From UBA1672 sp964351365 (lineage in GTDB: Bacteria; Pseudomonadota; Alphaproteobacteria; Micavibrionales; Micavibrionaceae): a DNA stretch of 64,000 nucleotides. Below, piece after piece: positions 1 through 6,974 of this stretch; the stretch's first letter is position 1, and the number at the start of each line of letters is the position of its first letter. The position numbers were made by a program, and so were the translations under genes. The notes under the pieces were generated by a model, which was not told where the DNA came from, did not search any database, and was given only the letters and a program-made list of their open reading frames with translations. The DNA lies in NCBI GenBank assembly GCA_964351365.1, contig CAYGNP010000011.1, positions 1 to 64,000 on the forward strand. Direction: 5' to 3'.

Positions 1-22
1 GGGATGACGGAGGTGGGGCATA

Positions 23-50
23 AAAAAAGCGGGACAAAGCCCGCTTTTTT
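23..50. terminator. Bidirectional intrinsic terminator
   Basis: The arms AAAAAAGCGGG (23-33) and CCCGCTTTTTT (40-50) pair perfectly around a 6-base loop. The A-run and T-run flanks let it work on both strands. It lies just after the stop of the leftward small gene and probably ends that transcript, and also any rightward transcript entering from before the window. Confidence 0.9.
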
Positions 51-66
51 GGGAATTTATAATATT

Positions 67-252
67 TTAGCCGTTTGTCATTCCACTAGGATCTTGTTTG
101 GCTGCAACATTTATTTCTGACTTAATGCCAAGAGCCTCTAGAACTCTTGCGCTTCCCATCTCCGACGCACGCTCACCTGCATGTTGCATAGATGCAACAA
201 AACTATCTTGTTCACCAGCTACTTTATTGAATCCCATTATTGAACTTATCAT
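67..252 (-). CDS. Small hypothetical protein (61 aa)
   Basis: I do not recognise this protein. It is about 61 residues, soluble-looking, with no signal peptide or membrane segment. A longer reading starts at a GTG at 261, but an AGAAAGGG Shine-Dalgarno-like sequence sits directly against that GTG and at proper distance from the ATG at 252, so I prefer 252. The gene overlaps the end of the 161-residue gene upstream on the same strand by about 29 bases, which suggests translational coupling. A strong terminator follows the stop. Its function is unknown. Confidence 0.55.
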   Translation of the reverse strand: MISSIMGFNKVAGEQDSFVASMQHAGERASEMGSARVLEALGIKSEINVAAKQDPSGMTNG

Positions 253-709
253 ATAAAACACCCTTTCTTATTGTAAATATTGCATTTTCTTTGGAAACGC
301 CCGTGCCATCGTAATCTTTAAAGATCATCTTGCTCTGGTTGCCCGATTGCGCCTCAGGTACAACTGTATATAACATCCGTGTCTTTGTCAAATTTGAAAG
401 GTCAATAAGCTCATCTTTTTTATTGATGATACTCATGAGGTTCATAACCTTTTTTTCGGTGATATCGCGGGGTTCGGATTTATTGATCAAGACATAATCG
501 CCGACATGCTCATATTTGCTGAGTTTTGTATTATATTCAAAGACTTGGTAGTCACGCTCGACCAGAGGGTTTGGCTTTGCGATGAAGCGCGTGCGCTCGC
601 CCGTGCGGATGGATTTTTCCAGCGCGTCCTCGCCGTAGCGTTCCACGGGTTCGTCTCCGGTTGCTTTTTCTGCGCCTACAGCGCTTTTTTCATTAAAATT
701 AATGGCCAT
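224..709 (-). CDS. Hypothetical protein (161 aa)
   Basis: The protein is 161 residues and hydrophilic, with a charged N-terminal third (several Glu, Lys and Arg) and no signal peptide, membrane segment or family motif that I recognise. It starts at an ATG at 709, divergent from ahcY, leaving under 80 bases for both promoters. It overlaps the small downstream gene on the same strand, so the two look like a two-gene transcript ended by the terminator at 23-50. It is probably lineage-restricted. Confidence 0.6.
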   Translation of the reverse strand: MAINFNEKSAVGAEKATGDEPVERYGEDALEKSIRTGERTRFIAKPNPLVERDYQVFEYNTKLSKYEHVGDYVLINKSEPRDITEKKVMNLMSIINKKDELIDLSNLTKTRMLYTVVPEAQSGNQSKMIFKDYDGTGVSKENAIFTIRKGVLYDKFNNGIQ

Positions 710-786
710 AGATTTATATTAGCACTGGTTTTTAGAAAAAAAAATCTTTAAATACGGTGGGAGATGTAAATTTAAAGGAGATTCCC

Positions 787-2097
787 ATGGGTGCGCAACC
801 GCAAGCCGTTAAAAATGATTATAAAGTTAAAGATATTAAGCTGGCGGATTCGGGCCGGATGCAGATTGATCTGGCGCAGGATGAGATGCCGGGATTGATG
901 GCGACACGCGCAGAATATGCGAAAGAGCAGCCCCTGAAGGGTGCGCGCATTGCGGGATGTTTGCATATGACGGTGCAAACGGCGGTGTTGATCGAGACGT
1001 TGACGTCTTTGGGCGCGGAAGTGCGCTGGAGCTCTTGCAATATTTTCTCTACGCAGGATGAAGCGGCGGCGGCTGTAGCTGCGGCGGGTGTTCCGGTTTT
1101 TGCCTGGAAGGGTCAGACGCAAGAAGAAGCGGATTGGTGTATTCATCAGACGATTAAAGGGCCGAATGGTTGGGTTCCAAATATGATTTTGGATGATGGC
1201 GGTGATTTGACCGCGATGGTGCATAAAGATTATCCAGAGATTATGGAGGGTGTGCGCGGTATTTCCGAGGAGACCACCACGGGCGTTATGTTTTTAAACA
1301 AGATGCAAAAAGAAGGACGTTTGAAAGCTCCGGCGATTAACGTGAATGATTCAGTCACAAAATCCAAGTTTGATAACAAATATGGATGCCGGGAATCACT
1401 TGTGGATGCGATTCGCCGTGCGACGGATGTGATGCTGGCCGGTAAGGTTGCGATTGTGTGCGGGTATGGTGATGTGGGTAAAGGTTCAGCGCAATCGCTT
1501 GCGTCGCAAGGGGTTCGCGTTATGGTGACCGAGATTGACCCGATCTGTGCGCTTCAGGCGGTCATGGATGGATTCGAAGTTGTAACCATGGAAGATGCGA
1601 CGCCGCGCGCCGATATTTTTGTAACCGCGACAGGTAATAAGGATATCATCACTGTGGATCATATGCGGGAGATGAAAGACCGCGCTATTGTCTGTAATAT
1701 AGGGCATTTTGACAATGAGATTCAGGTTGAACCGTTGCGGAATATGAAGTGGAAAAACATCAAGCCGCAGGTGGATGAGATCGAATTTCCTAGCGGCAAG
1801 CGGATTATCCTGCTGGCTGAGGGGCGTTTGGTGAACCTTGGATGCGCCACGGGGCATCCATCGTTTGTGATGAGCGCGAGTTTTACAAACCAGACGCTGG
1901 CGCAGATCGAGCTTTGGAAGAATCATGCCAATTACGAGAACAAGGTTTATGTCCTGCCGAAACATCTGGATGAGAAGGTGGCTGCGCTTCATCTTGACAA
2001 GGTGGGAGCGAAGTTGACGAAGCTGAGCCCTGCGCAGGCCGATTATATTGGCGTGGATGCGAAGGGGCCGTTCAAGGATGGTGCTTACCGTTACTAG
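787..2097 (+). CDS. ahcY: Adenosylhomocysteinase (S-adenosyl-L-homocysteine hydrolase)
   Basis: This enzyme splits S-adenosylhomocysteine reversibly into adenosine and homocysteine, removing the inhibitory by-product of SAM-dependent methylations in the cytoplasm. The 436-residue product has the family N-terminus (GARIAGCLHMTVQTAVLIE), the substrate region with NDSVTKSKFDNKYGCRES, and the NAD-binding GYGDVGKG at about residues 226-233. The C-terminus ends in the family PFKDGAYRY. I chose the ATG at 787 because AAAGGAG at 774-780 precedes it by 6 bases; the in-frame GTG at 757 lies upstream of that ribosome binding site. A hairpin terminator follows. I saw no recognisable SAH or SAM riboswitch in the short leader. 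It heads the ahcY-divL-tsaE-addBA region common in alphaproteobacteria. Confidence 0.97.
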   Translation: MGAQPQAVKNDYKVKDIKLADSGRMQIDLAQDEMPGLMATRAEYAKEQPLKGARIAGCLHMTVQTAVLIETLTSLGAEVRWSSCNIFSTQDEAAAAVAAAGVPVFAWKGQTQEEADWCIHQTIKGPNGWVPNMILDDGGDLTAMVHKDYPEIMEGVRGISEETTTGVMFLNKMQKEGRLKAPAINVNDSVTKSKFDNKYGCRESLVDAIRRATDVMLAGKVAIVCGYGDVGKGSAQSLASQGVRVMVTEIDPICALQAVMDGFEVVTMEDATPRADIFVTATGNKDIITVDHMREMKDRAIVCNIGHFDNEIQVEPLRNMKWKNIKPQVDEIEFPSGKRIILLAEGRLVNLGCATGHPSFVMSASFTNQTLAQIELWKNHANYENKVYVLPKHLDEKVAALHLDKVGAKLTKLSPAQADYIGVDAKGPFKDGAYRY

Positions 2098-2119
2098 ACG
2101 CCAGATATTTCATTGTTTT

Positions 2120-2147
2120 AAAGGTCGCGTTATTCGCGGCCTTTTTT
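2120..2147 (+). terminator. Intrinsic terminator after ahcY
   Basis: AAAGGTCGCG (2120-2129) pairs with CGCGGCCTTT (2135-2144), with one G-T wobble and loop TTATT, followed by a T-rich tract. It overlaps the very end of the convergent SGNH hydrolase gene. Confidence 0.85.
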
Positions 2148-2994
2148 ATTTTATTTCCCCGTATGATGCGATTTCACGGAGTTTTTTGGCCGTTTCTCTG
2201 TCCAGACCATAAGGGGCGTATGTTGCGTTTTTGGGGTCGTTCCCGGTGAGGGCGCGGTAAAAGATGAGCGCGTTTAGGTAGACCCCGGCAAGGGAAGTGT
2301 GATTTCCATCGGGATTATAGAGGTTAATTTCCGGGTGCTGGCTGTTGATGAATGTCCAGTAATCGCCAACAAGGATAGGCGTTACATTGGTTCTTCTGGC
2401 CATGATTTCGGTCTGGATGTCGATGTTGTTGCGTGAGGTTTCATAAGATTTAAAGAAATTTTTCTGCTTGGGGTCAGAATACCAGAGACTGTCTTTTTGT
2501 CTTGGCCAGGTTTTGAAAAGTAATGTTTCTGTTGGTTTTCCCTGTGTTAATGCTTTGAATTTCATAATATATGCGTAAGTGTCCTTGATGCCGTTAGAAT
2601 ATAAGGGCCATACGCTTTGTTCCTGTAATATGATCTTGTCCCAATGCCTTATGGTTATGAGTGAGAGCGCTGTGCCTTTTTTCCAGTGACCTTTCAGTGT
2701 TTCACCGGGAGCGGTGTGGGCCTGTATTTCCAGTGTGTAGGTGTTTGCCGGATCTGATTGCGCGATAAAAGCAATCATTTGCGGCATGTTGTAGAAGAAG
2801 GTATGACTGTTGCCGATAAAAAGTGCGGATATTACAGGGCTCGCGGTGTTCAGTTTTGGTGTTACGCGCATGATGGGCGTGGTGCCGGGCTCACTGGGTA
2901 ATGGTTTTGCAGAGGGCAGGAGAGATGGATTTACGAATAGGGTGGTGAGTGTTATTGCTAATGAAATCAGCAGTGCATATAGTAGTCTTGTCAT
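2146..2994 (-). CDS. SGNH/GDSL-type hydrolase, exported or membrane-anchored
   Basis: The 282-residue protein starts with a hydrophobic segment (about residues 4-20) that can serve as signal peptide or anchor. Then comes an SGNH-hydrolase layout: FIGNSHTF near residue 60, carrying the nucleophile Ser of block I (GNS instead of GDS); QEQS in the middle; and PDGNHTSLAG near residue 230, matching the block V Asp-x-x-His dyad. The layout resembles DUF4886-type SGNH proteins, so an esterase or acetyl-hydrolase role in the envelope is likely. The substrate is not visible. It is convergent with ahcY and divergent from divL, which starts about 55 bases beyond its ATG. Confidence 0.75.
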   Translation of the reverse strand: MTRLLYALLISLAITLTTLFVNPSLLPSAKPLPSEPGTTPIMRVTPKLNTASPVISALFIGNSHTFFYNMPQMIAFIAQSDPANTYTLEIQAHTAPGETLKGHWKKGTALSLITIRHWDKIILQEQSVWPLYSNGIKDTYAYIMKFKALTQGKPTETLLFKTWPRQKDSLWYSDPKQKNFFKSYETSRNNIDIQTEIMARRTNVTPILVGDYWTFINSQHPEINLYNPDGNHTSLAGVYLNALIFYRALTGNDPKNATYAPYGLDRETAKKLREIASYGEIK

Positions 2995-3048
2995 TTTCTG
3001 GTTCTGCGTTGTTCAATTTTGTCAGCATTATTACAAAAAGTACGGTTT

Positions 3049-5319
3049 ATGTCTTTCTTAAATTTATTTTCAGGCCAAAAGCATATTAAAGCGGAAAAAG
3101 CACGGCTTGAGGCGTTTCTTTCTGCTGTGCCAGGGGAGTATTGCGGGTTTTCCCTGGATGGCAGTGTTGTGTATTCGCATGGGTTTTGCGCCGCGATGGA
3201 GCTTGAGGCGGTTGAGCGGTTTTCTGATATTCAAATGATGTTGTGCGGGGATGATGGCCGGGCATTTGAGGCAGCATTTGCGCATTTATTGCAAGAGGGG
3301 GTTGCGTTTGATCTGGTTGTACAAAACCGCGCGCAGACGAAGGTGTTTAAATTATCGGGGCGCAGGGGTGAGGATTTATCGGGGCGGGATCATTTTCATG
3401 TCTTGTGGCTGGAAGAGGTTTTGAAGGAGACGAGCGATGATGAGGCCGAGCGGTTGCGAGAGGCGCTGGATGCCCTGCCGTATGCGGTGTGGATCCGCGA
3501 TGCGGAGCAGAAGATCATCTGGAGTAATGTTGCCTATTCCAAGCATGTTGGGTTAACGACGGGGGAGATTGTTGCGCAGCAAAAAGAGATTATATCACAG
3601 AACAGGAAGCGTAAGCCGGGGGAAAAAGAGTTTTTATTTGGCCGTGATTTGGCGTGTGAAGCGATGCACGGGGGTAAGGTTCAGCGCATTGAGGTGCATG
3701 AGGTATTGAAGGGTAAGCGATTGTTGCTGCGGATATCTGAGATGCCAGTGCGCGGGAAGGATATGTGCATCGGTATGGCGGAGGATATCACGCATGAGGA
3801 AGCGGCGCGTGTTGCGCTTGAGGATAATCAGGCGGCAAACCGTATTCTGCTGGAGCAATTGCGCGCAGCGATCAGCATTTATGGGCAGGATCAGCGTCTG
3901 GCGTTTTATAATTCATCCTTTGCGCAGCTTTGGGGGTTGGAGGATGGGTGGCTTAATACGCAGCCAAAACTTGGTGAGATTATGGAGAAATTACGCGAAA
4001 CGCGGCGTTTGCCGGAGCAGGCCGATTTCAGGGTGTTTAAGAAAAGCTGGATCGATATGTTCACAAGTTTGATTGATTCACATGAAGATATGCTCTATCT
4101 GCCTGACGGGTCAGCGGTTCGTATGCTTGTCGTCCCCCATAAATTGGGCGGTCTGATGATGAATTTTGAAGATGTCACGAGCCGATTGGAGCTTGAAAGC
4201 TCCTATAATACGCTGATTGCGGTTCAAAAAGAGACTCTGGATAATCTTGAGGAGGGCGTTGCGGTTTATGGGGGTGATGGTCGTTTGAAGCTTTGGAACC
4301 CAGCATTTGCGCAGATGTGGGGCTGTGAGCCGGAGATGCTCTCGGGTGAGCCGCATGTCACGAAAGTCATTGACCGTGTCTCGACTTTTTTTAACGAAAC
4401 GGATTGGTTGGATATTCGTGAATCGATGATTTCACTCGCTTTGGAGCGTTCTTTGAACGAGGGGCGCGTTGTCAGGCTGAATGAAACGGTGCTGGATTAT
4501 TCCACGCTACCCCTTCCAGATGGCGGGGTATTGATTACTTATACGGATGTTACCGATACTGTTCGTGTTGAAAAAGCATTGCGGGAGAAAAATATCGCTT
4601 TGGAAGCGGCAGAGCAGTTAAAATTAGATTTTTTAGCGAATGTTTCCTATCAGCTGCGCACACCACTCAGTGCCATTATGGGGTTCAATGAGATGATGGC
4701 GCAGGAGTTCTTTGGCTCCTTGAACCAGAAGCAAAAAGAATATACGCGTGACATTCATGACGCGAGCGAGCGGCTGTTGAACCTGATCAATGATATTCTG
4801 GATCTGTCCACGATTGAGGCGGGTCAGATGGGGCTTGATATTCATTCTGTCAGTGTGAAATCGATGATGGAAAGTGTGATGATGCTTGTTACAGACTGGG
4901 CGCGCCAGCGCGCAATTGAGGTCTCGCTTGTGTGTCCCGCTAATATCGGGAAAGTTGAGATGGATGAGCGGCGCATTAAGCAGGCCGTGATTAATCTTGT
5001 GCGTAATGCTATCGCGCATAGTCCGGAGGGGAGTGAGATAACTCTCAAGGTCGCACGAAAAGGGGATATGGTGAGCATCAGTGTTTCAGATCAAGGTGTT
5101 GGTATTCCTCAATCTGAACAGGAGCGGGTGCTCCAACCCTTTGAGCGCATTGACGGTTCACAAGCGCAACGCGGCGCTGGTCTTGGGTTATCGCTTGTGA
5201 AAAATATCGTTGATCTGCACGAAGGGTCATTTGAGATGCACTCTACAGTGGGGCAGGGGACAGAGGTGAGTATAATTGTTCCCAAAAAGCAGAATTCTAA
5301 ACAAAGTGCTGTTGCTTAA
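3049..5319 (+). CDS. divL: DivL-type PAS-domain kinase homologue with tyrosine in place of the H-box histidine
   Basis: The 756-residue protein has a weakly conserved N-terminal part, about three PAS-like segments (roughly residues 135-250, 265-375 and 385-505), a dimerisation/H-box and an ATPase domain. The H-box reads FLANVSYQLRTPL, so the usual phospho-accepting His is Tyr534 (codon TAT 4648-4650). N box (QAVINLVRNAIAHSP), G1 (DQGVGIP) and G2 (GAGLGLSLVKNI) look intact. Tyr at this position, the length and the place before tsaE are hallmarks of DivL, which in Caulobacter controls the CckA-CtrA cell-cycle pathway through DivK. I see no N-terminal membrane segment, unlike Caulobacter DivL. 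I chose the ATG at 3049 over a TTG at 3019; the ribosome site is weak. The stop is interlocked with the convergent gene. Confidence 0.88.
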   Translation: MSFLNLFSGQKHIKAEKARLEAFLSAVPGEYCGFSLDGSVVYSHGFCAAMELEAVERFSDIQMMLCGDDGRAFEAAFAHLLQEGVAFDLVVQNRAQTKVFKLSGRRGEDLSGRDHFHVLWLEEVLKETSDDEAERLREALDALPYAVWIRDAEQKIIWSNVAYSKHVGLTTGEIVAQQKEIISQNRKRKPGEKEFLFGRDLACEAMHGGKVQRIEVHEVLKGKRLLLRISEMPVRGKDMCIGMAEDITHEEAARVALEDNQAANRILLEQLRAAISIYGQDQRLAFYNSSFAQLWGLEDGWLNTQPKLGEIMEKLRETRRLPEQADFRVFKKSWIDMFTSLIDSHEDMLYLPDGSAVRMLVVPHKLGGLMMNFEDVTSRLELESSYNTLIAVQKETLDNLEEGVAVYGGDGRLKLWNPAFAQMWGCEPEMLSGEPHVTKVIDRVSTFFNETDWLDIRESMISLALERSLNEGRVVRLNETVLDYSTLPLPDGGVLITYTDVTDTVRVEKALREKNIALEAAEQLKLDFLANVSYQLRTPLSAIMGFNEMMAQEFFGSLNQKQKEYTRDIHDASERLLNLINDILDLSTIEAGQMGLDIHSVSVKSMMESVMMLVTDWARQRAIEVSLVCPANIGKVEMDERRIKQAVINLVRNAIAHSPEGSEITLKVARKGDMVSISVSDQGVGIPQSEQERVLQPFERIDGSQAQRGAGLGLSLVKNIVDLHEGSFEMHSTVGQGTEVSIIVPKKQNSKQSAVA

Positions 5320-5720
5320 TAGCAGGTAGCCCAGGTTTTTGTCGTGCCGTCCTCTTTTAATTGTCCCTGAATGATGATTTCGCCCATCTCGATATTTGTT
5401 TTACATGAAAAAGTCGGGATGAGTGTGCGCAAAGTGAGCTCGAGCTGTCTGCCGGGGTAAAATGGCCCAGAGCTGCAAAATTCGGAACGATCAAGGTAGA
5501 AACCTTCTTTTGGGTCACGGGTTCCGGCTTTTTCAAGGCGGAATGAGCCAGTATGACGTATTTTCTGGCCATCCTGGTCTTCTATGTAATCTGTTGAAAC
5601 GTCACCGTAGACCATGTAAGGGGCCTCGTTGCGGATTGTGAAACAGATCGGTGCAGGGGTGATTTCCTGCGCGAGGGCAGGGGCGGTGCATAAAAGCAGG
5701 AGGAGGGGTAAATATTTCAT
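5316..5720 (-). CDS. Hypothetical periplasmic protein (134 aa)
   Basis: The protein opens with a clear Sec signal peptide (MKYLPLLLLLCTAPALA, cleavage after ALA at about residue 17), so it is probably periplasmic. The mature part has four Cys (CF, FCS, SCK, TCY), enough for two disulfides, and is otherwise a mixed beta-type sequence. I do not recognise the family. Its stop codon shares 4 bases with the stop of divL. It is divergent from tsaE, with about 60 bases between the two starts. Confidence 0.7.
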   Translation of the reverse strand: MKYLPLLLLLCTAPALAQEITPAPICFTIRNEAPYMVYGDVSTDYIEDQDGQKIRHTGSFRLEKAGTRDPKEGFYLDRSEFCSSGPFYPGRQLELTLRTLIPTFSCKTNIEMGEIIIQGQLKEDGTTKTWATCY

Positions 5721-5779
5721 TCTTACATTTTACAGCATTGGGTTCTTTTCACAAAGAGGGTTCTGATTTATAAGGGGGA

Positions 5780-6211
5780 ATGATTGAAAAAACATTTTCA
5801 GAGCTTGAGACTGTAGCGTTTGCGCGCGCTTTTGCGCCCCGTTTGAACAAAGGTGATACTGTTTTGCTTCATGGCGATCTAGGCGCAGGTAAGAGCGTGT
5901 TTGCGCGGGCGCTGATCCGGGTGCTTTGTGGAGATTTTGAGTTGGATGTGCCTAGCCCGACTTATACTCTGGTGCAATCTTATGATGGTGCGCGCGGGCC
6001 GATCTGGCATTTTGACCTGTACCGGCTGGAGGCGCCGGAGGATGTTTATGAAACCGGCTGGGAGGAGGCGATTGGGCAGGGCATCGTTATTATCGAGTGG
6101 CCGGAGCGGCTTGGCGGATTAAAACCACGAAAAGCCATTGATATTCACATCGTTGCGGGTCATGATAACCCGGATGAGCGAAGGATAGAGATTAAAGATG
6201 AAACCCGTTGA
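5780..6211 (+). CDS. tsaE: tRNA threonylcarbamoyladenosine biosynthesis ATPase TsaE
   Basis: TsaE is the P-loop ATPase that works with TsaB and TsaD in making t6A at position 37 of ANN-decoding tRNAs. The 143-residue protein has Walker A GDLGAGKS (32-39), the family motif SPTYTLV (59-65), HFDLYRL, and IIEWPERL near residue 105. The ATG at 5780 follows AAGGGGG. It overlaps the next gene by 14 bases, forming a tsaE-murU-addB-addA run on the plus strand. In many alphaproteobacteria an aminoglycoside-phosphotransferase-like kinase gene (amgK type) lies between tsaE and the nucleotidyltransferase; here it is absent. Confidence 0.96.
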   Translation: MIEKTFSELETVAFARAFAPRLNKGDTVLLHGDLGAGKSVFARALIRVLCGDFELDVPSPTYTLVQSYDGARGPIWHFDLYRLEAPEDVYETGWEEAIGQGIVIIEWPERLGGLKPRKAIDIHIVAGHDNPDERRIEIKDETR

Positions 6212-6974
6212 AATTCCTAAAAAAGCTTTTATTTTGGCCGCCGGTTTTGGATCGCGGATGATGCCGCTGACCGAGAATTGCCCCAAGCCGATGCTTGAAA
6301 TTGCAGGGCGGAGTATTATCTGGCGCATATTGGATAAATTGCGCGCTGTCGGGGTTGATGAAGTGGTTGTGAATGCACATTATCTGGGCAAAATGATCGC
6401 CAATCATATGAAAGAGTACATGAAGGTGCATCCGGGGATCAAAATTCATGTGCTTTATGAGCGTAAAATACTGGATACCGGGGGCGGTGTTAAAAACGGG
6501 CTTAAATATTTCGGGAATGACCCGTTTTATGTGATTGCGGGTGACAGCCTGTGGGAAGATGGCGCGGTGCCTGCGCTGGAGCGTCTTGCGTATGGCTGGG
6601 ATTCTAACAAAATGGCGGTTTTGACCCTCCTGAAACCTTTGAGCGAAATGCATTTAACCACGGGCGTCGGTGATTATCATTTGATTGATGATGGGCGCGT
6701 GTGGCGATCAAAGGAGAAAAAAGGCGATTATATGTGGACGAATATCCGCATCAATACGCCGCGCATTTATCAAACTGTGCAGGAAAGCGTGTTTTCGTTT
6801 CTGGATATTATGGATTATTATGAGGGACAGGACAAAGTGTATGCCCTTAAGCATGATAGTGAGTGGCACCATATCAGCACACCCGATGATTACAGGCGTG
6901 TGAATGCGCGTTATGAAGAGCGTGCGCAAAAAGCAAAGCAAATGGCGCAGAAAATTGGACTACAGAGCGAATAA
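6198..6974 (+). CDS. Nucleotidyltransferase, MurU-like
   Basis: The 258-residue protein has the sugar-phosphate nucleotidyltransferase signature LAAGFGSRMMPLTENCPKPM (about 13-32), with the Gly-rich loop and catalytic Arg/Lys, and a central AGDSLWED with the metal-binding Asp. It resembles N-acetylmuramate-1-phosphate uridylyltransferase (MurU) of the cell-wall recycling route and occupies the usual alphaproteobacterial slot between tsaE and addB. The partner kinase AmgK is not adjacent, so the substrate (MurNAc-1-P or another sugar-1-P) is inferred. It overlaps tsaE by 14 bases and the annotated addB start by up to 71 bases. Confidence 0.8.
   Translation: MKPVEIPKKAFILAAGFGSRMMPLTENCPKPMLEIAGRSIIWRILDKLRAVGVDEVVVNAHYLGKMIANHMKEYMKVHPGIKIHVLYERKILDTGGGVKNGLKYFGNDPFYVIAGDSLWEDGAVPALERLAYGWDSNKMAVLTLLKPLSEMHLTTGVGDYHLIDDGRVWRSKEKKGDYMWTNIRINTPRIYQTVQESVFSFLDIMDYYEGQDKVYALKHDSEWHHISTPDDYRRVNARYEERAQKAKQMAQKIGLQSE

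Noticed and set aside
757..786. GTG start of ahcY at 757
   Set aside because: The AAAGGAG ribosome site lies downstream of it and points to the ATG at 787; the extension is not part of the family.
709..787. A SAM or SAH riboswitch before ahcY
   Set aside because: The gap is under 80 bases and shared with a divergent gene; I could not build the conserved pseudoknot or stems of SAM-II or SAH classes.
6904..6954. Basic N-terminal extension of AddB treated as a domain
   Set aside because: It is the murU 3' end read in another frame; the Lys/Arg-rich composition is an artefact, and the true AddB start is probably near 6955.
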